Shown here piece after piece: positions 19,213-28,146 of a stretch of DNA of 57,495 nt. Location of the stretch: NCBI GenBank assembly GCA_012267435.1, contig JAAXGM010000016.1, positions 1 to 57,495 of the forward strand. Direction: 5' to 3'. The stretch's first letter is position 1. Every line of letters starts with the position of its first letter. Made by a program: the position numbers and the translations under genes. The notes below the pieces were generated by a model. It had not been told where the DNA came from, searched no databases, and saw nothing but the letters and a program-made list of their open reading frames with translations. Origin of the DNA: Gemmatimonadota bacterium (lineage in GTDB: Bacteria > Gemmatimonadota > Gemmatimonadetes > Longimicrobiales > Gaopeijiaceae).

Positions 19213-20115
19213 TCAGCTCCGGCCTCCGTCCGCGTGCAACCGCACGGCGGCGTCGACCGTATTGGAAAGCAGCATCGCGATGGTCATCGGGCCGACTCCC
19301 CCCGGCACCGGCGAGATCGCGCCCGCGACCTCCCTGACCTCGTCGAAGACCACGTCGCCCGCGATGCGATAGCCCCGCTCCCGGGTCGCGTCCTCCACCC
19401 GGTTGGTGCCCACGTCGATCACAGTGGCCCCCGGGCGCACCATTTCGCCGGTGACGGTTCCGGGACGCCCGATGGCCACGATCAGGATCTCGCCGAGCCG
19501 GGTCACGGCTCCGAGGTCGCGGGTGCGGCTGTGGGCAACGGTGACCGTGGCGTTCCCCCCGGGCGCCTTGCGCAGGAGCAGGGACGCCATGGGCTTGCCC
19601 ACGATGTTGGAGCGTCCCGCGATCACGGCGTGCCTGCCCGACGGATCCACGCCCGAGCGCAGCAGCATCTGGATCACCCCGGCGGGCGTGCACGGGGCCA
19701 GCACATCGGGGGTGCCCGTGGCGAGACGGCCCACGTTAACCGGGTGGAACCCGTCCACGTCCTTTCCGGGCAGAATCCGGTTGAGCACCACCTGGTTGCG
19801 AATCTGGTCCGGCAGGGGAAGCTGCACGAGGATTCCGTGAATCGCCGGGTCCGCGTTGAGCCCGTCGAGCAGTCCCAGCAGTTCGGTCTCGGGCGTCGAG
19901 CCCGGCAGGGTGATCTGCCGGGAGTGCATCCCGGCGGCGCGCGCGGCGCGGTTCTTCATCCGCACATAGCTGTGACTCGCCGGGTCGTCCCCCACCAGCA
20001 CGGTCGCAAGCCCGGGCACCAGCCTGTCCCGTTCCCTCAGGAGGGCGACCCGCTCCCGAAGTTCCTCGCGGATCGCACCCGCAATCTCCGTCCCCGAGAT
20101 GATGGCCGCGCTCAT
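19213..20115 (-). CDS. folD: Bifunctional methylene-THF dehydrogenase/cyclohydrolase
   Basis: Interconverts 5,10-methylene-, methenyl- and 10-formyl-tetrahydrofolate with NADP. Of 300 residues, Y50 and K54 in SYVRMK are the catalytic pair; LVQLPLP (Q98) and PGKDVDGFHP (D121) complete the active site. PCTPAG, GRSNIVGKP and PVPGGVGPMT are family signatures. GDVVFDEV stands where GDVDF is common, a mild variation. The ATG overlaps the rny stop by four bases. Confidence 0.96.
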   Translation of the reverse strand: MSAAIISGTEIAGAIREELRERVALLRERDRLVPGLATVLVGDDPASHSYVRMKNRAARAAGMHSRQITLPGSTPETELLGLLDGLNADPAIHGILVQLPLPDQIRNQVVLNRILPGKDVDGFHPVNVGRLATGTPDVLAPCTPAGVIQMLLRSGVDPSGRHAVIAGRSNIVGKPMASLLLRKAPGGNATVTVAHSRTRDLGAVTRLGEILIVAIGRPGTVTGEMVRPGATVIDVGTNRVEDATRERGYRIAGDVVFDEVREVAGAISPVPGGVGPMTIAMLLSNTVDAAVRLHADGGRS

Positions 20116-21704
20116 CGGGCGAATCCGACGGCGCGGGTTTCACGAATCACCACGATCTTGATCTGGCCGGGATAGCGCAGCTCCTCCTCGAAACGGCGCG
20201 CGATTTTCTCCGAGAGCGTGTTCATTTCGTCGTCGGAGACCCGTTCCGGTTCCACCATGACCCGCACCTCCCGTCCCGCCTGGATCGCAAAGCAGCGCTC
20301 CACTCCGGGATAGTCGAGGACCGTGTTTTCGATTTTCTCCAACCTTTTCACGTAGCTGTCGAACATCTCGCGGCGCGCCCCGGGCCGGGATCCCGAGATC
20401 GCATCGGCCGCCGTCACCAGGAACGTCTCGGCGTAGCGGTGCGGCTCCTCGTCGTGGTGCGCGCGGATCGCGTTCAGGACCTGGTCCGGCTCCCGATACC
20501 TCTCGCAGAGCGCGTATCCCAGCTCCACATGGGTCCCTTCCCGATCGTGGGTCATCCCCTTCCCCACATCGTGCAGAAGCCCGGCTCGCTTGGCGATCGG
20601 CACATCGAGCCCCATTTCCGCGGCCATGCCTCCCGCCAGCAGCGCCACCTCCCTCGAGTGCAGCAGCTGGTTCTGACCGTAGGAGGTGCGGAAGCGAAGG
20701 CGACCGAGCGCCTGGACGATCTTGGGATGCACGTCGTGGATCCCCAACTCGTAGAGCACCTCCTCCGCGGCCGCGAGCATCGTCCGCTTTACGGACTTCT
20801 CGCTCTTCTTGACCAGGTCCTCGATGCGGGCGGGATGTATGCGGCCATCCTCGACGAGCTTGCCGAGGGCGACCCGGGCCACCTCCCGGCGGATGGGGTT
20901 GAACCCGGAGAGGATGACGGCTTCGGGGGTGTCGTCGATGATGACGTCGATGCCCGTGGCCTGCTCAAAGGCTCGGATGTTTCGGCCCTCGCGCCCGATG
21001 ATGCGGCCCTTCATCTCATCGGAGGGCAGCTGCACGACGGATACCGTCATCTCGGCGGTCTGCTCCGCCGCCATGCGCTGGATCGCCTGGGCGATGATCT
21101 TGCGCGCCTCGCGATCACCGGTGCGTTTCGCCTCGGCTTCGATGGCGCGGATGGTGCTGGCGGCCGTCGCGCGGGCCTCGTCCTCCATGTTCTTCATCAG
21201 GAGGCCGCGGGCTTCGGCGGCGGAGAGGCCGGCCAGCGACTCGAGCGTACTCCGCACCGACCGCTCGGCAGCCTCGACCTCCTCGACCCTCCGGTCCAGC
21301 TCGCCGTCGCGCCGCTGGAGCGTCCTCTCTCGCCGCTCCAGCGCCCCCTTGCCCTCCTCCAAGCGGGTTTCGCGCTCGGTAAGGCGGTCGAACTTGCGAT
21401 CCAGCGAATCCGCCCGCTCGCCCGTGCGGCGCTCGAGGGTCTTGACCTCTTCGCGGCGCCGAGCCTCCTCGGACTGCCAGGACTCGCGCAGCCGGTAGAC
21501 CTTCTCCCTACCCTGGAGGGCGGCGGCTTTGAGGGTGGTGTCGGCTTCCTCGTTGGCGCGGGCGATGATGCGCGACGCATCGTCGCGGGCGGCGGCGCGT
21601 TCCCTTTTCTGCCTGGAGCGCTCGATGCCCCGTCCCAGCAAATATCCGGCTGCGGAGCCGAGCGCCATCACGACCGCCGCAAGCAAAATGCTTTGCGGGT
21701 CCAT
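20112..21704 (-). CDS. rny: Ribonuclease Y
   Basis: Membrane-anchored endoribonuclease that starts mRNA decay. Of 530 residues: an N-terminal membrane segment (about 5-24), a long charged coiled coil (about 30-200), a KH domain with GRIIGREGRNIR (233-244), and an HD domain with HSREVA and catalytic H378-D379 in LLHDVGKG, then the conserved AHHDEEP. ATG 21704 is the only start giving the membrane anchor. folD overlaps its stop. The 187-bp gap before it, after zapA, may hold a structured RNA. Confidence 0.97.
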   Translation of the reverse strand: MDPQSILLAAVVMALGSAAGYLLGRGIERSRQKRERAAARDDASRIIARANEEADTTLKAAALQGREKVYRLRESWQSEEARRREEVKTLERRTGERADSLDRKFDRLTERETRLEEGKGALERRERTLQRRDGELDRRVEEVEAAERSVRSTLESLAGLSAAEARGLLMKNMEDEARATAASTIRAIEAEAKRTGDREARKIIAQAIQRMAAEQTAEMTVSVVQLPSDEMKGRIIGREGRNIRAFEQATGIDVIIDDTPEAVILSGFNPIRREVARVALGKLVEDGRIHPARIEDLVKKSEKSVKRTMLAAAEEVLYELGIHDVHPKIVQALGRLRFRTSYGQNQLLHSREVALLAGGMAAEMGLDVPIAKRAGLLHDVGKGMTHDREGTHVELGYALCERYREPDQVLNAIRAHHDEEPHRYAETFLVTAADAISGSRPGARREMFDSYVKRLEKIENTVLDYPGVERCFAIQAGREVRVMVEPERVSDDEMNTLSEKIARRFEEELRYPGQIKIVVIRETRAVGFAR

Positions 21705-21709
21705 TGTAT

Positions 21710-21870
21710 GCGCTCCGGATCAGGCGCACGCGCGCCTGCCAGTTCCCTTCCCGTGGGCCCGTTCCGACCGAGGACGAAGCCGACCCTGACCGATTCCGTG
21801 CCCGCGCCGTACCGAAGGCGATGGGCGGAATGCTTCTAAAGCTCGTCACAATATGAGGATGGAGCGGACA
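21710..21870 (-). ncRNA. Candidate 6S-type RNA between zapA and rny
   Basis: The zapA-rny gap has no ORF but can fold as one long hairpin. CGCTCC (21861-21866) can pair with GGAGCG (21711-21716), enclosing about 145 bases, and a perfect CAGGCGC-loop-GCGCCTG hairpin sits near the 3' side. In many bacteria 6S RNA lies beside zapA. I cannot confirm the conserved central bubble by eye, so this rests on synteny and folding only. Confidence 0.3.
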
Positions 21871-21891
21871 GGCGCAAGCGATGAGTCGGGA

Positions 21892-22203
21892 TCAGTATCC
21901 AGCGTCCTCCGCCAACTCGGCCTCGACTTCCTCTGCCAGCGATCCGGATCTGAGCGCCGTTCGCGCGCGCAGATCGGCCAGATCGGCCTGAGCCTCAAAG
22001 TACCGCGCGGTGATGGAGAGGGCCGCAAGAATCGTGGCCTTGTATGCGTCCATCAGCCCGGCCCGGCGGTGGACCTCGCCGATGCTCTCGTCCAGGAAAC
22101 TGGCACATCGCTCGACTTCCTCGCGGTCGGCGGTGGACCGGATGGCGTACTTCTCGCCCCCGATCTCAACCGTCAGGGATACCGCGTTTTCGGTATCAGC
22201 CAT
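21892..22203 (-). CDS. zapA: Cell division protein ZapA
   Basis: FtsZ-associated protein that bundles protofilaments at the division site. Of 103 residues, VSLTVEIGGEKYAIRSTADREEVERCASFLDE is the ZapA beta-sheet and first helix, followed by ATILAALSITARYFE and a coiled-coil tail of alternating Glu and Ala. GGAGG six bases before ATG 22203 supports the start. Its start overlaps the end of the upstream coiled-coil gene by 8 bp. Confidence 0.9.
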   Translation of the reverse strand: MADTENAVSLTVEIGGEKYAIRSTADREEVERCASFLDESIGEVHRRAGLMDAYKATILAALSITARYFEAQADLADLRARTALRSGSLAEEVEAELAEDAGY

Positions 22204-22513
22204 CCTGATCCTCCAGGAATCGCATCCGGGCCATCATCCTCTCCACCACCTCGCGGCCCCGTTCGAGACGCCCCTCCAACTCCCGTCGCCCGTCCTCGGC
22301 CGCGCGCAGTCTTTCCAACACGCTTTCCGGGCCTGCCTCGCCCGCCGCGATGGGGGCAAGGAGCTCCATCAGCTCGCGGTTTCGCTCCCGGGCCGACCGC
22401 AGTTCGGCCCTCAGCGCCGCGCTCCGCCGGATCAGTCGCCGGACGGCCGACTCCAGGCGCGCGAAGGGCTCGCTAGCGTCCGGGGCCTGTCGCGCCGACT
22501 CTGGGTTCGACAC
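22196..22513 (-). CDS. Small coiled-coil protein, possibly ZapB-like
   Basis: A 105-residue protein that is almost entirely predicted coiled coil: RLESAVRRLIRRSAALRAEL and RELEGRLERGREVVERMMAR have heptad-spaced Leu and Val. The start is decided by AGGAGG a few bases before GTG 22513, inside the end of pheT; the ATG at 22555 lies deeper in pheT without such a site. It overlaps pheT by 41 bp and zapA by 8 bp, so the three are translationally linked. Its place before zapA suggests a division accessory coiled coil, but coiled coils resemble one another and no family is certain. Confidence 0.7.
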   Translation of the reverse strand: MSNPESARQAPDASEPFARLESAVRRLIRRSAALRAELRSARERNRELMELLAPIAAGEAGPESVLERLRAAEDGRRELEGRLERGREVVERMMARMRFLEDQDG

Positions 22514-24890
22514 CAAACTCCTCCTTGAGTCGATGGACGAGACGCCGCACCGCACGGTCGACGGCGCTATCCGTCAGGGTCCGGCGTCCCGACTGATAGC
22601 GCAGGCGGAATCCGACGGACCGGTGGGTACCCGGCACATCCCCGCCCCGGAACAGATCGAAGACGGACACTCCGACGAGGTCCCTGCCTCCGCCGTTCTC
22701 GAGGAACTCCAACACCCGTCGGGCCGGGAGCGAATCGGGAATCAGCAGGGCCAGGTCACGCTCCACCGCCGGAAATGCGGGAAGCGGGCGGAAGGCCGGA
22801 TCGGGCCGCCCTCGGGCACCGTCCCCCAGTTCGAGTTCCAGCCCCCAGACCGGTCCGGCCCGGACGGGGGCGCTCACCCGGTCCGCGCGCACCTTGCCGG
22901 CGCCGCCCACCACCGAGCCGTCGGCCGCCCGCAGCAAAAACTCGCACCCCTCCTCGAAGAAGGTCGAGTCGAAGGTGCCGGGCTCCACCGAGCACTCTCC
23001 CGGGAGCACCACCGCGACCAGTTCCTCGGCCAGGCCGCGCAGCTCCCACTCGTCCCACGGCCGATCCTCGACGGACCAGTGGCGGGGCCGCCGCCGCCCG
23101 GTCAGCGCGACCGCCAGCCGATTCGTCTCGCGCGGCGACCCGCCGGACCCGCCGGCGCCGAATACCGCGCCCATGTCGAAAAGCCGGATGTCGCTAGCGC
23201 CCCGCGCGAAGTTGTGCTCGACCGCGTGCAGAAGCCCGAAGAGCACGGTCCGGCGCAAGTGGCTCTCTTCCGCGGAGACCGGATTGAGCACCTCCACCTC
23301 TCCCTCGTCCGCGGGCGCGAACGCGGTCGTGTGCGCCTCCAGGAAGCCACGACCCACCAAGGTCGTCCTGAGACGGTCGTGCAACCGCAGGAGGGGGTCG
23401 TCCGGGACTGTCCCCGGGCGGAAGGCACCCATGCTGTCCGGGAAGCGATCGTAGCCGTGGGCGCGCGCGATCTCCTCGATCAGGTCGACCTCGCGCAGGG
23501 TGTCGTAGCTCCGGTGCCCCGGGATCGTGACCTTGATGGCGCCGGCGGCCGGCCCGCAACGGTATCCCAGCGGCTCTAGCAGGTCCACGATGTCATCGGC
23601 TTCGAAGCGGACGCCCAGCAGCTGCTCGACGCGTTCGGGACGAAGCATCACGACGGGCGCGCGCCAGGGCCGGGGGCAGACGTCCAGGAGGGTGGGCGCC
23701 GGCTCGCCGCCCGCGGTCGCCACGATGATCGAAACCGCGCGCCGAATCGCACGCTCCAGCCCGGCGGGGTCCACTCCGCGTTCGAAGCGGTGGCTGGCGT
23801 CGGTCGACATGCCCAGCGCCCGTCGCGCCGCGCGCACCCCCTTCGGATTGAAGAGCGCGCATTCCAGGAGGACGTCCGTGGTCCCCTCGCCGATCTCGGA
23901 CTCGCTCCCGCCCATGACTCCGGCGATGGCCAGCGCCTCCCCGGGATCGCAGATGAGAAGCATTCCCTCGTCCAACTTTCGCTGTTCGCCGTCCAGCGTC
24001 CGCACCGTCTCGCCCTGTCGGGCCCCCCGGACCACGATCTCGGGTCCCGCAACCCTCGCAAGATCGAAGGCGTGCAGCGGCTGACCCAGCTCCAGCAGCA
24101 CGTAGTTGGTGGCGTCCACCACGTTGTTGATGGGATGGGCGCCCGCGGCCCGCAGGCGGGACGCCAGCCACTCCGGGGAAGGACCGACCCGCACCCCGCT
24201 CACGACCGCCGCCATGTAGCGCCAGCACTGCCGAGGGTCGTCGATGCGGACGCGCACCCCCGCCCCTTCGACCGCCGGCGATCCGGTGCGCACCGCGAGC
24301 TCGTGCTCGATCGTCCCGGGGAGATCGGCCAGGCGGATCCCGCCTTCACCGACCAGCTCGCGCGCCACGCCCACGTGGGAGAGCAGGTCCCCCCGGTTGG
24401 GAGAGACCTCGATATCCAGGCGGTGGTCGTCCAGGCCGACGGTGGGGGCGAAGGGGCTTCCCGGGTCGAACTGTCCCGCCAGCTCGAGAATGCCGCGGTG
24501 GTCGGTGCCGAGCCCCAGTTCACGAGCCGAGCAGAGCATGCCGCGGGACTCCTGGCCGCGGATGCGGACCCGCTTGATGCGCACGTTCCCGGGAAGGCGG
24601 GCGCCCACCGGCACGAAGGGGTAGCAGGCGCCCGCGCGGACGTTGGGCGCCCCGCACACCACCTGCACGGCGCCGTTGCCCCCGTCGACCTCGCAGACCG
24701 TCAGCCGGTCCGCGTTCGGGTGCCGGCGCACGCGCTCCACGCGGCCGATCACCACCCCGGCGATCCCCGCGGTCAGGTCGGTGACCCCCTCCACGGGCGC
24801 GCCGAGCATGGCCAGCCGCGACGCGATTTCCCCGGCACCCAGGTCGAGCCCCGGCGCCACGGCCTGCAACCACCGGCGCGAGACGTTCAT
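22473..24890 (-). CDS. pheT: Phenylalanyl-tRNA synthetase beta subunit
   Basis: Beta subunit of the alpha2-beta2 enzyme that charges tRNA-Phe. 805 residues, the usual length. Domains in order: the N-terminal tRNA-binding OB domain (VVIGRVERVRRHPNADRLTVC), B3/B4 editing region (HPINNVVDATNYVLLELGQP), B5, the synthetase-like core (TDASHRFERGVDP; YDTLREVDLIEEIARAHGYD), and a C-terminal anticodon-binding domain (LPAFPAVERDLALLIPD...SVGFRLRYQS). The ATG overlaps the pheS stop by four bases, and its last 41 bp contain the start of the coiled-coil gene. Confidence 0.97.
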   Translation of the reverse strand: MNVSRRWLQAVAPGLDLGAGEIASRLAMLGAPVEGVTDLTAGIAGVVIGRVERVRRHPNADRLTVCEVDGGNGAVQVVCGAPNVRAGACYPFVPVGARLPGNVRIKRVRIRGQESRGMLCSARELGLGTDHRGILELAGQFDPGSPFAPTVGLDDHRLDIEVSPNRGDLLSHVGVARELVGEGGIRLADLPGTIEHELAVRTGSPAVEGAGVRVRIDDPRQCWRYMAAVVSGVRVGPSPEWLASRLRAAGAHPINNVVDATNYVLLELGQPLHAFDLARVAGPEIVVRGARQGETVRTLDGEQRKLDEGMLLICDPGEALAIAGVMGGSESEIGEGTTDVLLECALFNPKGVRAARRALGMSTDASHRFERGVDPAGLERAIRRAVSIIVATAGGEPAPTLLDVCPRPWRAPVVMLRPERVEQLLGVRFEADDIVDLLEPLGYRCGPAAGAIKVTIPGHRSYDTLREVDLIEEIARAHGYDRFPDSMGAFRPGTVPDDPLLRLHDRLRTTLVGRGFLEAHTTAFAPADEGEVEVLNPVSAEESHLRRTVLFGLLHAVEHNFARGASDIRLFDMGAVFGAGGSGGSPRETNRLAVALTGRRRPRHWSVEDRPWDEWELRGLAEELVAVVLPGECSVEPGTFDSTFFEEGCEFLLRAADGSVVGGAGKVRADRVSAPVRAGPVWGLELELGDGARGRPDPAFRPLPAFPAVERDLALLIPDSLPARRVLEFLENGGGRDLVGVSVFDLFRGGDVPGTHRSVGFRLRYQSGRRTLTDSAVDRAVRRLVHRLKEEFGVEPRVGATGPGR

Positions 24891-25918
24891 GCGAACTGGG
24901 AGAGGAAGCGGATGTCGTTCTCGTAGAGCGTCCGGATGTCGGTAATCCCGTACTTGATCATGGCGATGCGCGCCGGCCCCATGCCGAACGCCCAGCCCGA
25001 ATAGCGCTCGGGATCGATGCCCACGTTCTCGAGCACCGCCGGATCGACCATGCCGGCTCCCATGATCTCCAGCCAAGCGGTCTCCGCGACGTCGCCGTCC
25101 GCACCCACCACGCGCCTCTTCACGTCGACCTCGGCGCTCGGTTCCGTGAACGGGAAGTAGCTGGGGCGGAAGCGGACGCGCGTGCCGGGTCCCCAGAACC
25201 GGCGCGCAAACTCCGACAGGGTCGCTTTGAAGTCCACGAAGGTGATGCCCTCATCCACCGCCAGCCCTTCGATCTGGAAGAACGCGGGCGCGTGCGTCGC
25301 GTCCCAGGTGTCGCGCCGGTAGGCCGGGCCGGGGGCGAGGATGCGCACCGGTGGGCGATACTCCTCGAGGATCCGGATCTGGACCGGAGAGGTGTGACTG
25401 CGCAGGAGCCCTCCGCCTTTCAGGTAGAGGGTGTCCTGCTCGTCCGCGGCGGGGTGGTCCAGGGGCGTGTTGAGCGCGACGAAGTTGTACCACTCGGTCT
25501 CCGCCTCGGGCCCCCGCGCGCGCGTGAATCCCAGACGCGCGAAAATGTCGCAGATTTCGTCGACGACCCGGGTGACGGGGTGGCGCGCGCCCCTCCATCG
25601 GTCCCGCCCGGGAAGCGTGAGGTCCAAGGCCGGCGTGCCGGTGTCCGCGCGCTCATGCGCGAAGTGGCGTTCCCGCTCCTCCAGTGCGCCGCGCAGCACC
25701 TGCTTGACCCGGTTCGCCTCGGCGCCCACGGCCGGGCGCGCTTCCGGGCGGATGCCGCCGAGTTGGCGCAGGATCCGCGATACGCGCCCTTCCCTGCGAC
25801 CCAGGAATGCTATCCGGACCCGCTCCAGGGCCGCGGGATCACTCGTGCCGGCGATGGCATCCTGTGCCTCCCGTTCGAGCGCCCGGAGCTCATCCAGGAG
25901 GGAGCCGGCCTCTGACAC
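24887..25918 (-). CDS. pheS: Phenylalanyl-tRNA synthetase alpha subunit
   Basis: Catalytic subunit for tRNA-Phe charging. Of 343 residues, an N-terminal helical coiled coil (1-90) is followed by class II motifs: motif 1 with HPVTRVVDEICDIFARLGF, motif 2 LRSHTSPVQIR and YRRDTWDATHAPAFFQIEG, and motif 3 WAFGMGPARIAMIKYGI. FRPSYFPFTEPSAEVDV holds the Phe pocket region. It starts 30 bp after rplT, within the infC-rpmI-rplT-pheST series. Confidence 0.97.
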   Translation of the reverse strand: MSEAGSLLDELRALEREAQDAIAGTSDPAALERVRIAFLGRREGRVSRILRQLGGIRPEARPAVGAEANRVKQVLRGALEERERHFAHERADTGTPALDLTLPGRDRWRGARHPVTRVVDEICDIFARLGFTRARGPEAETEWYNFVALNTPLDHPAADEQDTLYLKGGGLLRSHTSPVQIRILEEYRPPVRILAPGPAYRRDTWDATHAPAFFQIEGLAVDEGITFVDFKATLSEFARRFWGPGTRVRFRPSYFPFTEPSAEVDVKRRVVGADGDVAETAWLEIMGAGMVDPAVLENVGIDPERYSGWAFGMGPARIAMIKYGITDIRTLYENDIRFLSQFA

Positions 25919-25948
25919 GAGGGGTCGGACTAGACGCGCGAACCGCGC

Positions 25949-26311
25949 TCAGGCACTGGCCAGTCCCTGCTTGGCGCGGTCCGCCAGGGCCGCGAAAGCC
26001 TCCGGGTTGCGCACGGCCAGATCCGCCAGCGACTTGCGGTCCAGCTCGATGCCCGCTCGCTGGAGGCCGTTGATGAACCGGGAGTAGGACAGGTCGTGTT
26101 GCCGTGAGGCCGCGTTGATGCGCGTGATCCAGAGTCGCCGGAAGTTCCGCTTCTTCTGCTTGCGGTCCCGGTAGGCGTACTCCCAGCCGCGCTCCACGGC
26201 GTCCTTCGCCGTGCGGTACAACTTCCTTCTGGCGCCGAAATAGCCTTTGGCCTGGCGAAGAATCTTCTTCTTGCGACGTTTGCGCGCGGGGGCGCCGGTT
26301 GTTCTGGGCAT
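25949..26311 (-). CDS. rplT: 50S ribosomal protein L20
   Basis: Large-subunit assembly protein of 120 residues. The Lys/Arg-rich N-terminus ([20 protein letters not shown]) and the [10 protein letters not shown] and SYSRFINGL segments are L20-typical. It follows rpmI by 21 bp. L20 commonly autoregulates this operon; no leader element for that was identified here. Confidence 0.98.
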   Translation of the reverse strand: MPRTTGAPARKRRKKKILRQAKGYFGARRKLYRTAKDAVERGWEYAYRDRKQKKRNFRRLWITRINAASRQHDLSYSRFINGLQRAGIELDRKSLADLAVRNPEAFAALADRAKQGLASA

Positions 26312-26332
26312 GGGGTTCTCTCCACGGCGGCC

Positions 26333-26530
26333 TTATGTGTTGGGAAGCAGGCGGCGGAGCCTCCGCTCGTCCGCGCTGGACACCACCGTGGCGGAGCGCA
26401 GGCGACGCTTCCGCTTCCGGGTCTTCTTGGTGAGGATGTGGCTCTTGTAGGCCCTCATCCTGCGGAGCTTGCCGCGGCCGGTCCGGCGGACCCGCTTGGC
26501 CGCTCCGCGATTGGTCTTCATCTTCGGCAC
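26333..26530 (-). CDS. rpmI: 50S ribosomal protein L35
   Basis: A 65-residue ribosomal protein. GTG 26530 gives the classic [13 protein letters not shown] start; an in-frame ATG three codons later would lose it. [14 protein letters not shown] and [15 protein letters not shown] are family-typical. It lies 2 bp after infC and 21 bp before rplT. Confidence 0.97.
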   Translation of the reverse strand: MPKMKTNRGAAKRVRRTGRGKLRRMRAYKSHILTKKTRKRKRRLRSATVVSSADERRLRRLLPNT

Positions 26531-26532
26531 GA

Positions 26533-27045
26533 TCAACTCCTCGGAGCCAGCACCATTGTCATCGTGCGCCCTTCCCTCACGGGGCGCGTCTCTATCTTGG
26601 AGACCTCTTCCAGATCGTCCGTCACCCGCCTCAGCACCTCCAGTCCGATCTCGGGGTGGGAAAGCTGCCGCCCACGGAACATCATCGTCAGCTTCACCTT
26701 GTTGCCATCGCCGAGGAAGCGGCGGGCGTGGCGGACCTTGAAGTCGTAGTCGTGATCTTCGATTCCGGGCCTGAACTTCACTTCCTTGATCTGTATGTGA
26801 TGTTGCTTCTTCTTTGCTTCCTTGGCCTTGCGGGCCGCGTTGTACTTGTACTTCCCGTAGTCCATGAGCCGGCATACGGGCGGACGCGCGGCCGGCGCCA
26901 CCTCGACGAGATCCAAGCCGGCCCTGCCGGCCCTTTCGCGCGCCTCCTCTATGGAGACGATACCCACCTGGGCGCCCCGCTCGTCGATGAGTCGAACGGG
27001 ACTGATCCTGATCTGGTCGTTGACTCGGATCCTCTGTTCCTTGAT
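26533..27045 (-). CDS. infC: Translation initiation factor IF-3, likely ATC start
   Basis: Binds the 30S subunit, blocks 50S joining and checks the start codon. I place the start at ATC 27045, preceded by GGAGGA eight bases upstream. That gives 170 residues beginning [12 protein letters not shown], exactly where IF-3 homology begins. No ATG or GTG lies near; the first upstream canonical start (27237) would add 64 unrelated residues across a terminator hairpin. Non-AUG starts in infC are known in other bacteria and let IF-3 repress its own translation. The N-domain has [23 protein letters not shown], and the C-domain runs from [17 protein letters not shown] to [12 protein letters not shown]. 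Confidence 0.93.
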   Translation of the reverse strand: MKEQRIRVNDQIRISPVRLIDERGAQVGIVSIEEARERAGRAGLDLVEVAPAARPPVCRLMDYGKYKYNAARKAKEAKKKQHHIQIKEVKFRPGIEDHDYDFKVRHARRFLGDGNKVKLTMMFRGRQLSHPEIGLEVLRRVTDDLEEVSKIETRPVREGRTMTMVLAPRS

Positions 27046-27099
27046 AGCCTGTTTCCTCCGTGGTTGAATGAAGCTGCCGTCCGGCAGGTGACGTGGGAC

Positions 27100-27121
27100 A
27101 AAAAACCCGGGCCACCCCGGG
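27100..27121 (-). terminator. Terminator hairpin in the infC leader
   Basis: On the minus strand CCCGGG-GTGG-CCCGGG is followed at once by TTTTTT (bases 27121 down to 27100). It lies about 55 bases before the infC start and downstream of a possible TTGACA box (27232-27237), so it could act as an attenuator of infC-rpmI-rplT-pheST or end readthrough from upstream. Confidence 0.65.
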
Positions 27122-27267
27122 ACACGAAACGCCGGGCGACCGATCGACGCTGCTCGTCGGCCGACCCGTCTCGTAACCCTGCGGCGCCTGGCGCCGAAGG
27201 TGGAGGGAACGTGCGATCCTCGCTTCCGCGTTGTCAACGGCGAAAGATAGGGACCAGCGGCGCACGG

Positions 27268-28146
27268 TCAAGCGAAGCGCTTCAGGTAGAGCCGCATTCC
27301 CGCCCAGTCGTTGGTCGCGTTGAAGACATCGAAATAGCGTAGGGCTCTCTCCCGCCCGATCACCGCCGCCTGCCGTTCCCTCGTCTCCGTCTCGAATTCC
27401 TCGGCCAGCCGCGGGTCGTCCGCGTCCAGGCTGGCCCGCACCCTGTCCTCCAGCGCCGCCAGCGCTTCGCTCAGCTCTTCCCGTCGGGCGTCGAAGTCGT
27501 CGTAGATGCCGAAGTGGGCCACCGCGAAGCGGTCGGGATCGTAGATCCGCACCCGCTCCAGCGTGGCCTGCCAGGCCTCCGCGTCCACTCCGGGCGCCGG
27601 GGTGGGCGGGTGCACGGGAGCGCGGCGGTCGAGAATCACACCCAGCGCGTCGCCGCACAGCAGCACGCCGTCGCGGTCGTGCAGCCAGGCGACGTGATGG
27701 CCGATGTGGCCTGGCGTGGAGATGGGGCGCAGGAGCGGCAGCGGCGCGCGCTCCCCCGGCGCCCACGGGCGGATGTTGCGCGCCGGCACCGGGCGCACCT
27801 CCCCCCACAGGCGATCATGGGCCTCGCCGAACGTGCGCCGCGTGCTTCGCACCAGGCGCTCGGGATCGGCAACATGGGGCGCTGCGTCCGCGTGGACATG
27901 CACGGTAAGCGCCTCGTTCTCGCCCGCCAGATGCCCCGTCGCGCCGGCGTGATCGAGGTGGATGTGGGTGAGGAGGACGGCGCGCAGGTCGGAGATCGCG
28001 AGACCTCGCTCCGCCAAGCGGGCCCGGAGCGCATCCAGGCAGGTCGCCGGTCCCGGATCGATCAGAACCGGCTCGGGGACCTCCAGCAGAAAGGATGAGA
28101 TCGCGCCCCGAAGACCTAGATGTTCGAGGTCGAGGAGCTCGATCAA
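27268..28146 (-). CDS. Metallo-beta-lactamase-fold hydrolase
   Basis: A 292-residue cytoplasmic hydrolase of the MBL fold. [11 protein letters not shown] (residues 59-68) is the HxHxDH dinuclear zinc motif; [12 protein letters not shown] and LLCGDALG supply the later His and bridging Asp. There is no signal peptide. The C-terminal part is helical and acidic ([15 protein letters not shown]). It resembles glyoxalase II-like or lactonase-like members; the substrate is unknown. The ATG overlaps the citrate synthase stop by four bases, implying coupling. Confidence 0.85.
   Translation of the reverse strand: MIELLDLEHLGLRGAISSFLLEVPEPVLIDPGPATCLDALRARLAERGLAISDLRAVLLTHIHLDHAGATGHLAGENEALTVHVHADAAPHVADPERLVRSTRRTFGEAHDRLWGEVRPVPARNIRPWAPGERAPLPLLRPISTPGHIGHHVAWLHDRDGVLLCGDALGVILDRRAPVHPPTPAPGVDAEAWQATLERVRIYDPDRFAVAHFGIYDDFDARREELSEALAALEDRVRASLDADDPRLAEEFETETRERQAAVIGRERALRYFDVFNATNDWAGMRLYLKRFA

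Noticed and set aside
27046-27237. Long N-terminal extension of IF-3 to the start at 27237
   Set aside because: It would be translated across a terminator hairpin and has no IF-3 character.
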